64,000 bases of DNA from Vesta saturnalis (Eukaryota; Arthropoda; Insecta; Coleoptera; Lampyridae): the NCBI GenBank assembly GCA_036346205.1, contig JARFJB010000400.1, positions 4,196,001 to 4,260,000 of the forward strand, in the 5' to 3' direction. Below the pieces are notes generated by a model that was not told the origin of the DNA, searched no databases, and worked only from the letters and a program-made list of their open reading frames with translations. This document shows positions 33,200 through 45,179 of this stretch, piece by piece (the stretch's first letter is position 1; each line of letters opens with the position of its first letter). The translations under genes were made by a program, and so were the position numbers.

Positions 33200-34265
33200 T
33201 ACCAATAAGTAAGTTAACGATTAGTAGAGTACTAAAATCACTCCACACTACAGCAAACCTTCGCATCAGTACGGCCTACCATACGTCCACAAGGAGGGAA
33301 ATCCTCTGAGACCAATTGTGAGCTCGTGAAATTCTCCTTGTCATCCATTAGCACTCTACCTGCTAGGCATCATCATACCCTTATCTGGAAAAAACCGAGT
33401 CTAAGGTCCAGAATACACTGCACTTCACAGAAACTTCAAACCCAACCACGAAGAAATACTGGCAAGCTTTGACATCGTGACCCTATTCACAAATGTGCCC
33501 ACCGACAAGTCACTATCATAAGGAATATGCTGGAAAAGGATGAAGCGTTAGACAAACGCATGCAACTCTGGGTAAACAAAATAATTGAACTTCTGACAAT
33601 ATGCATTAGAACAACATACTTCCAAGTAGAAGACAAAGTCTACCATCAAGAGTTTGTGATGGCAGTTGGTTCCTACTATCACCCATAGTAAGCAATATAT
33701 GCATGGAAGACTTCGAAGATCAAGCGATAGCCGAATTCACCGAAAAACCAAGGATGTGGCTTGCATACGTACACAAAACCGTAGTTTGGCAACACGGCAA
33801 GCGCAAGCTGGATGAATCCCTAAATCATCTATGCATACCCTTCATAAAATTCATAAGTTGGAACAAAACTGCCATTCCTAAATGTACCTGTAAAATACTT
33901 AAAGAAAATGACTACCCCGTTTTAACACCTAACCTAAACAGGAAAAAGGTAACCGAAAAAGAAGAAACTAAATACACAGTGGTAAATCCATATATATCAG
34001 GTACTTCGGACAAAGTACAAAGGATAGGTAGCAAATCCAAGATACGCACTGCCTTCAAATCGACAAAAACGCTCTTACCAAAACTAAAGCGCTCACTGAA
34101 GACCAGAATTCCAAGAAGAGAGCAGTAAACCAAACAAAGTGAGAACTCATGAGCACAAGAACAATATCGGCAAAGAAGATAGGTACACCGAAAATCAGAT
34201 ACGCCAACCATCCGAAACGTCGCGCTATAAAAAAAACTGTGGAAATAAGCCGATCAACTCAAGTA
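33200..34265 (+). mobile_element. Penelope-like element remnant, third lineage
   Basis: The plus strand reads GLPYVHKEGNPLRPIVSS (33268-33320), the opening motif of PLE reverse transcriptase, then SFDIVTLFTNVPTDKS near 33465-33510, and later VMAVGS...LSPIVSNICMEDFED near 33657-33720. The frame from 33703 is open for 141 codons to 34128 and ends at the edge of the GIY-YIG domain (LKTRIPRREQ then stop). The nuclease is absent. The 3' end has CCGAAACGTCGCG (34210-34222), the typical PLE tail. Confidence 0.8.
33268..34128 (+). pseudogene. PLE reverse transcriptase remnant, no nuclease
   Basis: The reverse transcriptase is broken by frameshifts near 33515 and 33680. The first catalytic Asp is kept in ASFDIVTLF, while the region that should hold the second Asp pair is replaced by WLAYVHKTVVWQ, without an obvious D-D. 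The C-terminal linker before the missing nuclease is lysine-rich (TKYTVVNPYISGTSDKVQRI). Confidence 0.7.
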
Positions 34266-34436
34266 TTGTCAAGTTTAATTCTAAATAGACGATGCAATTG
34301 TTGAATTTTAGTTTTTGATGTTTTCCATTACTTTAAATTATGACTGCTTGTGAAAATGTTCAGAAAATTCTGCTTGGGCGTAATTTCTGCAGTAACGGTT
34401 AATCCAAATGTATCTTCTCGGCAGCTAGAAAATAAA

Positions 34437-34940
34437 ATAGCGACCTACTGGCGCTACACTTTAAAATTATTTTCATCTGTGCCATAAACACGAGAAATAT
34501 CTAAGTAGCTATTTTTTAAATGGAACACCCTGTATATTATTTTATTTTCAGTTTCTGTGATGAAAATAAATGCGAGTTTTATTAAGGCTTAACCTACCTA
34601 AACTTTATGGCTTTTGAAATATTTAATATTTTGTGAAAATGTAGTAACAATTTTAATGCTTAAATTCTCAACTTGTATTTTTCTATTTTCAACCAAATTA
34701 AGACTGGAGTTTACTAATTGATCAAGTTTTATGTGGTCCGTGTGAAATATTTACTAACTTATACAAGGTGTCTTAAAATTAAGGGCCAATAATTACAATC
34801 TTTAAACGGTAGCAATTTATTTAATTTAAATAGGACAATCTTTATTTTATGGCAACAGCAGATGTAATATTTAATTGTTTATCGAATAGTATTACATATT
34901 TCTATGACTAATTTTAAAATGTAGCGCCAATAGGTCCCTA
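34437..34940. mobile_element. ~500-base MITE with short arms and inner TACAGGGTG-type ends
   Basis: ATAGCGACCTACTGGCGCTAC (from 34437) is mirrored by GTAGCGCCAATAGGTCCCTAT (to 34940). Inside are AACACCCTGTATA (34522) and TATACAAGGTGTC (34760), facing each other, as in the arms of the larger Tc1/mariner elements. No coding capacity. Confidence 0.7.
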
Positions 34941-35000
34941 TCCATTCATAAAATCAAACTTTTTTAGAATTAAATATTTAAGCTTTCGTTTCGAATAGCG

Positions 35001-35002
<2 letters not shown>

Positions 35003-35088
<86 letters not shown>
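35003..35088. repeat. (TA)n followed by (CA)n microsatellite
   Basis: About 26 TA repeats then 16 AC repeats. Confidence 0.95.
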
Positions 35089-35094
<6 letters not shown>

Positions 35095-35270
35095 GGGTGG
35101 CCCACGGCGGGATTGCTCCATGTATTATAATACATCGTAACTAGGGAAGTACATACAGTACAAGTTTGAATCGATTGTGACTTGCCTCCTCGATAGCTCA
35201 GATGGAAGAGCCCCACTCTAGCAAAGTGGAGGTCGTGAGTTCAAGTCCCATTCGAGTTAATCTTTTACTG

Positions 35271-35271
<1 letters not shown>
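35089..35271 (+). repeat. tRNA-derived short repeat, copy 3, with transposon-end fragment
   Basis: The start, TACAGGGTGGCCCACGGC with GGATTGCTCC, resembles the terminal bases of the element at 82. It is followed by the same unit as at 12195-12420 in plus orientation. The tRNA-like body at 35185-35257 has TAGCTCAGATGGAAGAGC, an anticodon arm CCACT-CTAGCAA-AGTGG (anticodon AGC, Ala) and box B GAGTTCAAGTCC. Acceptor pairing is lost. Confidence 0.75.

Positions 35272-35321
<50 letters not shown>
35272..35321. repeat. (TA)n microsatellite
   Basis: About 24 TA repeats forming the left flank of the fold-back element. Confidence 0.95.
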
Positions 35322-35322
<1 letters not shown>

Positions 35323-35324
<2 letters not shown>

Positions 35325-36771
35325 GTGTTTGGTACATCGATGCAAATATTTAAAGGGGTGATATAATAGGTGATTTTGAGTCGATTTAAGCAAACATACT
35401 TATATACCAAGTGTTACCGTTTTTGAGATAATGCCACTTTTAATATTTCTTGATTTTACCGTGCTTTTCTGCAAATATCGAAGTGTACAAGCGTAATAAG
35501 CCGTCTTATCGCAAACTTATACTAAGTTTTTTTATTCCTCATGAAGTGATTGTTCATATTATTTTATCAGAAAAGCCTAAACTGTCTTTGGTTCTTGCCT
35601 AGAACTTCTTAAACATGAAAGTTTTAATTTGTAAAAAAGCAATCACTAAAATTCAAACGTGGATTTAGTCTAAAATCTTTCGTTATTTTTTTTTCCAATT
35701 TCAGTAAAACTTCTTTGGGCAATGGTCTTTAAGATAGCATGAATAGATTTAGAAAAAAATTTTTACAAATTGGAAAATTGAATTTAATTACCAAAATACC
35801 CCTAGGCGCATTCCCAAAACGTAAAATAGCCCTTCATTATTTAGTTTAAATAGTTTAAAAAAAGCAGATTTTTAGAAAATGTTTTGCGGTTATCGCTCCA
35901 CCCAGTACTTGAGTTTACAGAAACTGTTTCTGAATTCAAGATTTCTTTCACCTCACTAACACTGGAATGTAAAATTTTCTTAGCAAAATCGAGTTTATTT
36001 TCAAGTGAATCTACATTGCTATTTAAAACGTCACTTTTGACTTTTCGTTTATTTAGTGGAAATAATTTCAATTGTGGTAAATTTAATACAATCGTGCAAA
36101 ATGAGCATCACGAACATTAAGGGTTGTACCGGTCTCCGGCCAAATTCGCTATCGCTCAGCCTCCAAACATGGCCGGCGACCGGTAAACGTCCCTTACTGT
36201 TCTTGATACTCAATATAATATTGCCTCGTGCAGTACTAATTTTGAACACCAATAATAATACTATTAATGTTTTAATAAATTGGACATTTTCTAAAATCTG
36301 CTTTTTAAACTATTTAAACTAAATAATGAAGGGCTATTTTACGTTTTGGCGAATGCGCCTAGGGGGTACTTTGGTAATTAAATTCAATTTTTCCAGTTTG
36401 TAAAAATTTTTTTGTAAATCTATTCATGCTATCTTAAAGACCATTGCCCAAGGAAGTTTTACTGAAATTGGAAAAAAAATTAACGAAAGATTTTAGACTA
36501 AATCCACGTTTGAATTTTAGTGATTGCTTTTTTACAAATTAAAACTTTCATGTTTAAGAAGTTCTAGGCAAGAACCAAAGACATATTAGGCTTTTCTGAT
36601 AAAAGAATATGAACAATCACTATTTGCAGAAAAACACGGTAAAATCAAGAAATATTAAAAGTGGCATTATCTCAAAAACGGCAACACTTGGTGTATGGGT
36701 ATGTTTGCTTAAATCGGCTCAAAATCACGTATTCTATCACCTTTAAATCTTTGCATCGATGTACCAAACAC

Positions 36772-36773
<2 letters not shown>
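35323..36773. mobile_element. Fold-back element with ~500-550-base inverted arms
   Basis: AGGTGTTTGGTACATCGATGC at 35323 is mirrored by GCATCGATGTACCAAACACCT at 36773. The arms (about 35323-35880 and 36290-36773) align almost throughout. TA arrays lie on both sides. The ~400-base core is different in base composition, with a short GC-rich patch (36130-36190), and has minus-strand frames with no known motif. It has no transposase and depends on one elsewhere. Confidence 0.85.
35841..36252 (-). other. Unrecognised coding-like core of the fold-back element
   Basis: Two overlapping minus-strand frames. One (36252-36049) contains KGRLPVAGHVWRLSDSEFGR; the other (36071-35841) is a charged, heptad-like stretch, SNVDSLENKLDFAKKILHSS, resembling a coiled coil. 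They could be exon pieces of a captured or degenerate gene. I do not recognise either and cannot assign a function. Confidence 0.3.

Positions 36774-36820
<47 letters not shown>
36774..36820. repeat. (TA)n microsatellite
   Basis: About 22 TA repeats forming the right flank of the fold-back element. Confidence 0.95.
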
Positions 36821-37781
36821 CATTCTCCTTTTTTATTGATGTAATAATGAATACGTAACGGATTATTGTAATATAAAATATTTTTTCTTTTGAAATCACA
36901 CAATATACCTAATGACAGACAACTAGAATAGTATTCGGTATTTAAATCGAAATTAATTTTTTTTTTGTATAAAAACAATAAAGATGATTTACATACAAAT
37001 GAAAATATAGTGTTCTGTTTAATAAATAATTAGAGTTACAAACTGTTTTAAAAATATCAAGGGAATACAAAATCCGCCCGGCATTTAAATCCCAGAGAGA
37101 TCCGCAAAGTTCGGAGTGAGATGCATAGTAGTTTCTTCACGTCGGCAATAGGAAGCCATCACGTCAACAACGCAGCGACAACCACAAGTGTGCCACGAAA
37201 TTTACCCCATTAATTCGTTTCGACATTGAAGAAATTTTTCACGCTTTAGATTGAATGCTGTACCGTAATCCGCGTAGGTAGCACCTTTGGAGAATTGAGT
37301 TGTTTCCTATTTTGCATGTAATATTTTACGTGGGATAAACAATTTCTTTTAGCATAATTTTCATACTCAGATTGGGTAGAGTGAATAAAAATTAAAGTAA
37401 TTTCCAAACTATGGAAGAAAGTGAACATATAAAAATTATTATTTTTATCTTTCACCTGAATTTACTAATCAATTTTTGATTTATATAGAAAATGGTTAAA
37501 TATTTTTTAGACTTTATAAGTAAAAGCATTTACTTAGCTTTATTCAAACTCAAAAAGGGAAAACAAACCCATATAAATGTGGATTTGATCCTAAAACTTC
37601 AGACCGTTTCCCCTTTTCACTAAGTGTTTTTCTATAGGAGTTGTTAAAGTATGCTTTGAACAACCCAAAGCAATAGACCAAGTTTCACCTTAACCGCAAG
37701 GGTAGATACAGTTGAACTTTAACAGCAAGGGCAGATAAAGTATTTTAATTTTTTTAATTTTTATTTATATAAATATACAAC
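36821..37781. other. Unassigned AT-rich DNA
   Basis: No gene or transposon motif that I can support. Confidence 0.4.
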
Positions 37782-38114
37782 TTATTTTTCTTTGTTATTT
37801 GCATTAATAATAACTTCAATATTGCAATTTACATTTCCAGAAATATCAAATTTTGGAACAGAACCTGTTTCATGTGAATAACGTACAGACGACGTAGAGT
37901 TACATGAACTTTCTGTTCCACAGAGTATTTTCTTGGATACATCAATTTTTTTCGCTACTTGTATAACTGTTTCGGCGACGGAGGATGACTTCCATCCCCC
38001 TATACGCTTTACTGCCATCAATATCATCAGATCAGCACCAGAATTTACCAGCATTGTGGCTGCAGAGTGGCGAAAACATTGGCTAGTATACATTTTTGAA
38101 TACGGTAACTTCAA
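37782..38114 (-). pseudogene. Tyrosine recombinase C-terminal remnant (Crypton-like)
   Basis: The 110-codon minus-strand frame has YTSQCFRHSAATMLVNSGA and KRIGGWKSSSVAETVIQ, matching the C-terminal catalytic block of tyrosine recombinases found in insect Crypton-like elements (usual form: G-H-C-F-R-R-T and G-G-W-K-S-S-T-V-A-E-x-Y). The His before CFR is replaced by Gln/Ser, and the nucleophilic Tyr by Val50, so it cannot recombine DNA. The N-terminal part is cut off at the edge of the satellite. The C-terminal tail is Ser/Asn-rich. Confidence 0.65.
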
Positions 38115-38118
38115 AAAA

Positions 38119-39605
<1,487 letters not shown>

Positions 39606-39622
39606 ATAAACATTAACAACGG

Positions 39623-39624
<2 letters not shown>

Positions 39625-39679
<55 letters not shown>

Positions 39680-39689
39680 CATATATATT
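39625..39689. repeat. (TA)n microsatellite
   Basis: TA array with a few TACA units at its right edge. Confidence 0.95.
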
Positions 39690-40464
39690 TCATATGTTTA
39701 GTACAGTTACATAAAGAAAAAACAATAAATTTCGCAAATCCAAAACAAAAAAAATCTAAAGAAGTAATGATCAAGATTCAATCAACGCTTGCAAGGCCGT
39801 TAAGGCCAGTTACCATATGTTATAAGAAATAACTTTCAATAAATACAACGGAAATAATACAAAATATCTATAGTATAAACTTTCGATACACAGAATTTAC
39901 ACAAATAAGAAGTTAGGATATTAACAATAAATTTGTGAGGATGAGTACGCCTGTTTCCAAAATTGCCAGAAGGGCTTTTAGACGAGAATTTCCACAAACA
40001 AGCGTATGCATCCTTCACATAAACACAAAAAATAAAAAAAACAACACACTTTATTATTGTCACCAAAGAAATAAGAAATAAATGTTTACCTTACACAGCA
40101 TTAACAAACAATGAAACGTTTCTCCTCCTCTGAACTATGACAATCGGACCGACACGGATCCGCGCTTATTCAACACGACTCAAACTTCTATGGTTAAAAA
40201 ACCTGTCGGCATTCGACAACGATAACGGTAATTATGTCGGGGAGAACTAAGCTAAGGTAAACTTCAATGGTTGTAAACAGTCATCGCCAACCAAAGTGAG
40301 TTCTGCTCTGTACAGCATCTCTAACAGAAGTAATTAAGCTAAATGAATTTCTCGACATCTTCCCTTATTAACCCTCTCCAAATTACATAACACTAAATGT
40401 GCCTATGACAAAAAAGAATCGATTGAATTTTAAGCGTGACACAAAACGATCCTAAATACGAAAA
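39690..40464. other. Unassigned DNA
   Basis: No supportable gene. A minus-strand frame at 39836-40066 shows no known motif. Confidence 0.35.
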
Positions 40465-40870
40465 TTAGCGAGAGAGAGATGAGAGGAGAGACAGAGAGAG
40501 AGGAAAAGAAGGGAGAGGGAGAGGAGAGGGAGAGGAGAGGAGAAGAGGGAGAGGAGAGGGAAAGGAGAGGAAGGGAGAGGAGGAGAGAGAAAGAGAGAAA
40601 GGAGAGGGAGAGAGAGGGAAAAAAAGGAAAGAGGGAGAGAGAGGGAGAGAGAGAGAGAGGGAGAGGGAGGGAGAGGAGAGGAGAGGGAGAGGGAGAGGGA
40701 GGGAGAGAGAAAAGAGGAGAGAGAAAAAGGAGAGGAGAGAGAGGAAAAAAAAAGAGGGAAGAAGGAGAGAAAGAGAGGAGAAGAGAGAGAAGAAGAAAAG
40801 AAGAGAAAAATTTAAAAAAGGAAGAAAAGAAAATAAATAAATAAAGAAAATGAGAAAGAAGAAGGAGAAA
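40465..40870 (+). repeat. Polypurine (GAGAGG-rich) tract
   Basis: About 400 bases of almost pure A and G on the plus strand, mostly GAGAGG and GAGGGA units, turning to A-rich at the right end. Such tracts can form triplex DNA. The frames in it encode only Glu/Arg or Ser/Leu/Pro strings and are not genes. Confidence 0.9.
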
Positions 40871-41341
40871 AGTTAAAGAAAAAAAAAAAAAAGAAAGATA
40901 AAATTTAATAGAAATGAAATAAAAGAGAATCAATTTAACGAAACGAATACAAATAAGTTTATTAAAAGAAAACAATAAAAGAGGGAAAGAAGGAAAAGAA
41001 GAAGAGAAACGGAGAGGAATTAAAAACGTAATTATGTTTCACAGAACCGGGAAGAAATAGTGATGAAAACGAATAAAGACTATTGTCAAACTCAAACTGA
41101 AATTAAAAAGAAAATGAAAAGAAAAAACATAAACAAAAAACACAGGATAGACAAAGAAGCGAGCAGATCTCTCCGAATCAGGTTTATCTAAGGGCAACGT
41201 ATTAACGTCATCGATTACCTTGAAAGTTTGGACATAAAAAATCTAAAACCTCATTGACTTTTTGTCATCAGCGATTGTACCATCTTTTAATGCAAGAGTA
41301 GTTTTCGAAATACGAAATAAAATGATGTTTCTTTTGAGTTT
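40871..41341. other. A-rich flank, possibly end of ORF1 remnant
   Basis: Purine-rich DNA grading into the non-LTR remnant. A minus-strand stretch (DGTIADDKKSMRF near 41240-41280) may be the continuation of that ORF1. Confidence 0.3.
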
Positions 41342-41662
41342 CTAAGGGTCATCGATTTCAACAAGTACATCGTCAAAGGTGAAGTTACCCAGCGTTGGAT
41401 TTATTTGTTGTGATGATATATTCGATAGTAAATTGGACACGTCTTCCTTGAGTTGGATAATTACTGAACGTAATTCAATAATATTGGTTCCTAAGCTAGT
41501 GCAGGACGTGCATGTACAAGGTAAATCAGGTTTATTTATTATGGTTTCAATATCCGTAGTAGTAAGACCAACGCATGCATTAAATATTTTTTACACGCAC
41601 AACATGTAGTTACTTTAGACAATACGAAGTTGCTGAACAGCAGGAGCATTCTATTTAGGCAT
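41342..41662 (-). pseudogene. Non-LTR retrotransposon ORF1 remnant (PHD finger and coiled coil)
   Basis: On the minus strand a single frame interrupted by three stops reads KIFNACVGLTTTDIETIINK and LPCTCTSC, the second half of a PHD-type zinc finger, then LGTNIIELRSVIIQLKEDVS, a coiled-coil-like helix, and FTFDDVLVEIDDP. PHD finger plus coiled coil is the plan of ORF1 proteins in several insect non-LTR families. No matching reverse transcriptase lies next to it. Confidence 0.6.
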
Positions 41663-41873
41663 ATTAACAGCAAGAATTTAAAATGTAGACGAGGTAGATT
41701 ACCAAAAATTAATGTGCACAATTCTGTACATAAGAAATGTCCAGAAATAACACAAAAATGTATGTCTACGTAAATTCACGTATGTAAAGTAAAACCTTTT
41801 TTGATAAAAATGTATCACAAACGTAAATTTAGGAATAGTAAAATCAAAATTAAACGCTTAATATTGCCATTAG
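41663..41873. other. Unassigned DNA
   Basis: Nothing recognisable. Confidence 0.3.
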
Positions 41874-42076
41874 AGATCGTTTCAAGACTAAAGAATGCTG
41901 AGGTGCGCGTCGGATAAATTCGCAATTTGACGATCCTGCGAAATGAATTCTAACTAAAAACGTCAGCTATACTAAACGCCGTATGAAAACTGCAAACGTT
42001 TTTCAGTTGGATAGTATATTGACGTTTGGAACAAAATTGGTTTCTGCGCAACCATTCTTTAGTCTTGAAACGATCT
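41874..42076. mobile_element. Small (~200-base) palindromic MITE
   Basis: A perfect 24-base inverted repeat: positions 41874-41897 (AGATCGTTTCAAGACTAAAG and four more) and 42053-42076. A second inner pair, AACGTCAGCTATAC near 41958 against GTATATTGACGTT near 42014, extends the hairpin. No coding capacity. Confidence 0.75.
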
Positions 42077-42740
42077 TCCACATGCGCATCTACAGTTTAC
42101 ATATTCTATAAATATATAAACCATATAGTTTTAACTTACCAAAACGGAAGATTTTGTCCCAAAAAACATGAAGTAATGTTTTATTTAATACGTATTTATA
42201 ATTAATATTGTGTAATGACAAAATTTATCATATTTTATTTTTATTAATTAATTGATTCGTTTGTAGACCGTAACCTTTGTATCGTTGGTACATGTAAATT
42301 GTAACACACAACAAACTATTATACAATTTTTATCTTTTTACTTTTCAAATATTCAAGGTATTTAGATTGTGTAAGGGAGTAAGATCCATTTAGTAGGACA
42401 GAAGACAATATAAGTGTAACATTTTGATTACAGAGATTGCACAATACATTTTATTTATTTAAATACAAAATCTGTAGTACATTTCCAAATCGTATTATTA
42501 CTTTCTAAAATACACTGTTACTTAGTAGCACAAACCTGACAACCAAATACAGAAAACTTCCAGTACGTTTGCAATATGCCGCCTTATAATGGTAGAATCA
42601 GACAACCAAATAATGAAATTGCTACTGATTTTTAAAATATGCCAATAGAGAACACTAACGGACAATCAATTAGATAACCAACGGAACACAAAGTTTTAGG
42701 TCAACAATCAACGAAGAGGGGCGGTGTAAGGTCAGCAATC

Positions 42741-42743
<3 letters not shown>
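42077..42743. other. Unassigned DNA with recurring GACAACCAA words
   Basis: AT-rich. GACAACCAAATA occurs near 42538 and 42601, and similar GATAACCAA words near 42674 and 42982. No gene. Confidence 0.3.
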
Positions 42744-42775
<32 letters not shown>

Positions 42776-42918
42776 CAGCACGCGACATACGCACGCGCAC
42801 CACACATACACACCACAACACGCACACGCAAGCACCGCAAGCAGCGCACGCATAGCACAGCACACACACAGCACACGCACACGCACACGCACACGCACAC
42901 ACACACACACACACACAC
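42744..42918. repeat. (CA)n and CACG-rich microsatellite
   Basis: CA repeats at both ends with a degenerate ACGCACGC middle. Confidence 0.9.
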
Positions 42919-43090
42919 CCTAGATAGCTATTCAAATGTGTCGGTTATCTAATAAATCTAGGAAACTAGCACTAAAAGATTGATAACCAATGACTCAAAT
43001 CACTATAGACAGCATAAACTCGCGGCTTTTAACTTTTTGGTTCATAGATTGCTTAATTTTCCTTTTTCAGTTCAAAATTATAATAAATAA

Positions 43091-43678
43091 TTGCGTACTA
43101 TTAAAGGAATTGCTGCATACAATGGGTTTTCAGATGAAGTGGTTATAGTTAGGAAAGAAACACATAGGATGAGGGTTAAGAACGTAACTGCATTAGGTAA
43201 CGCTAGAGAACAAATAGAAACAAAGTATGTAAAGTTACCAAACTATCCTTCGTATACAAAAGGTCTACCTAAAATCTTTTCCAAAATTAATTTGAAAACT
43301 ACTTCAGATAATAGTTTGCAAACTCTTTTAGGCCATCCAAAAGATAAAGTGAATAAGCAGGATAGGTTGAGAATTTATAAGATTAATTGTAAAAATTGTG
43401 AACAAATATATGTGGGGCAAACTAAACGACCTATCAAAATTCGCTTTAAAGAACATTTAGCTCATATAAAATACAACCGTTGGGACAAGTCTGCCATAGC
43501 CCTACATATGTTTGATAAAAATCATGTAGTAGATGAGGTATCATTAATCGAATATGTTAGTAATAAGCACGGACTTGATTGTTATGAAAGTTTAAAGATC
43601 TTCAAAAACAAACAAATTCTAATGAATAATGATGATCAAGGACCTTTAGGTTACTCAGAACTCATTAAACTTTCATAA
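43091..43678 (+). CDS. PLE C-terminal GIY-YIG endonuclease, open frame (195 codons)
   Basis: It encodes the nuclease end of a Penelope-like protein. The signature is IYKINCKNCEQIYVGQTKRP (residues about 98-117), with the Arg of IRFKEH near 122 and a His-rich ALHMFDKNHVVDEV segment. The first codon is TTG after an AT-rich stretch, so the frame is a truncated 3' part of an element. There are no stops until the natural-looking TAA at 43676-43678. Upstream linker residues (LKTTSDNSLQTLLGHPKDKV) match the linker of the array family in pattern. Confidence 0.75.
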   Translation: MRTIKGIAAYNGFSDEVVIVRKETHRMRVKNVTALGNAREQIETKYVKLPNYPSYTKGLPKIFSKINLKTTSDNSLQTLLGHPKDKVNKQDRLRIYKINCKNCEQIYVGQTKRPIKIRFKEHLAHIKYNRWDKSAIALHMFDKNHVVDEVSLIEYVSNKHGLDCYESLKIFKNKQILMNNDDQGPLGYSELIKLS

Positions 43679-43756
43679 CTGTCACTTTCACTTTCACCAG
43701 ATTAGAAAGCGTTTCATGGCATATTTATAAATTTTCTTTAGTCTGCCCTAGTCGAC

Positions 43757-43797
43757 CATTGATGATGATAGCTTAGCTATCGAAACGGGTTCGGTGT
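43757..43797 (+). ncRNA. Hammerhead-like motif at PLE 3' end
   Basis: TTGATGA, one T, a perfect stem GATAGC/GCTATC with loop TTA, then GAAAC. The C of the consensus CTGATGA is T, and stem III is weak, so self-cleavage is uncertain. Confidence 0.4.
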
Positions 43798-43835
43798 TTT
43801 TAATTTTGTGTGGTACGTGGGTGTATTTTATTTGT

Positions 43836-43837
43836 TA

Positions 43838-43902
<65 letters not shown>
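43836..43902. repeat. (TA)n microsatellite
   Basis: About 30 TA repeats following the PLE tail. Confidence 0.95.
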
Positions 43903-43904
<2 letters not shown>

Positions 43905-44214
43905 ATATTTAAAAATTGTACACTTGTTGATACATCATTCGCTTTTTCGCAAAGAGCTCGTCGATTGCAATTTTTTTTTAATTTTGTACCAATATTTTTC
44001 ACTAGTTGAAATGGTAGGCCGAGATGCTAGTAGCAATTCCTTCCCTTCTAATGTTTGAATATTTATAATTCCTTCCCATCATACTTCGTGTTGTATCTCG
44101 TATTGTATATTACAGACCCCACAGATATATCGTGTGTTTTCAACTTCTGACGAGACATCTCAAGCGTTTGTGGTAATGGAAATTTTTTTTCTTAATCTCA
44201 ACTTTATTTGTTAA
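43903..44214. other. Unassigned DNA
   Basis: Nothing recognisable between the PLE and the non-LTR remnant. Confidence 0.3.
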
Positions 44215-44483
44215 CGTAAGCACTGATTTTTGAAGCCTTTGATTGTGTAGATTCAGACCTTCTAATCGTAAAACTAAATTAATAAAACTGCTTTAAAAGT
44301 AATTGAATCATACCTCACGAACAGATTTCAGGTCGTAAAGCACAATAATACTTATACAAATAAAGTAGCTATTGATACGGGTCTTCCACAGGGATCAATA
44401 TTAAGTTCAATTTTATATATTATCATTATGAATGACATTTTCAATAACGTGCAAGCTGAAAATCTTATTTTGTATGCAGACGT
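44215..44483 (+). pseudogene. Non-LTR retrotransposon reverse transcriptase, 5' piece
   Basis: The plus strand encodes FEAFDCVDSDLLIVKL (motif A with its Asp), then NRFQVVKHNNTYTNK, AIDTGLPQGSILSSILYIII and NDIFNNVQAENLILYAD, the reverse transcriptase pattern of CR1/jockey-like non-LTR elements. One frame change falls near 44330. Translation breaks off after ILYAD, just before the second catalytic Asp, where a Tc1/mariner element has inserted. The continuation is at 46985-47730. Confidence 0.8.
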
Positions 44484-45179
44484 ATGTACAGGGTGGCCAA
44501 CCAAAAATGCGAGGTACTGTATCTGGAAAACTATCCATCGTAGAGGCTTACGAAAAAAAAAGTTATACTAAAACGACCAATACAAAAACCTGGAAGATAT
44601 TTTCAAGTTTCTGAAATGGCCGCTAGGGGGCGTAACTGCAATCTTGAATTTAAAAAAGTGATGTTTCTGTGAATTCTGCTATATTAACCTAATAAAAAAT
44701 AACTGATCTTTAAAGTCGAGGATAAACTGAACTTTTTTTGTTTGGCACTTTTTGACGTATGTCTAAAAGGAAAGAGGTGGGAGGTATTCAAAGGTTTCCT
44801 TAAATAACCACCTGTATCTTCGAAACGGCTAAGCCGATTTAAAAAAATTGGGCGCGTTGAAATGAGCTATTCTTGGGCTACAAACGTTATAATATTTGAA
44901 GTTTTATTAGTTTCATATGTCGTCGCTAGAGGGCTTTGTTCGACATTCCGACAGGAACGGTTAATTTTCGGAAAAAAATTAAATGCATTGGTATGAGTTT
45001 TTTTTCACGAACAAGTAGCTAAATGATGCTAAACCGCATCTCGATATCTTGTTCCTAACCTAAAATATCGGCCAAAGAGGACTTTATACGAAAATCCCTT
45101 AAATTTATATTTTTTTTAACTGTATTTTTCTGGAATTGTTTCTATTATGTAAGTTGTGGCCCTAAAAAGGATCGACTTA

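Larger units (their letters stand above)
43080..43800 (+). mobile_element. Penelope-like element, 5'-truncated, fourth lineage
   Basis: It holds the C-terminal frame at 43091-43678 and a 3' tail with TTGATGATGATAGC...GCTATCGAAACGGG, followed by a (TA)n array. The upstream reverse transcriptase is missing. Lysine-rich and clearly different from the family in the tandem array. Confidence 0.8.

Noticed and set aside
39836..40066. 76-codon minus-strand frame, in another frame loosely reminiscent of a BEL/Pao pol segment
   Set aside because: Only about ten residues look similar and there is no neighbouring pol domain.
40430..40975. Ser/Leu/Pro-rich 181-codon frame on the minus strand and Glu/Arg-rich frame on the plus strand
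   Set aside because: Both arise from the polypurine tract; composition is that of the repeat.
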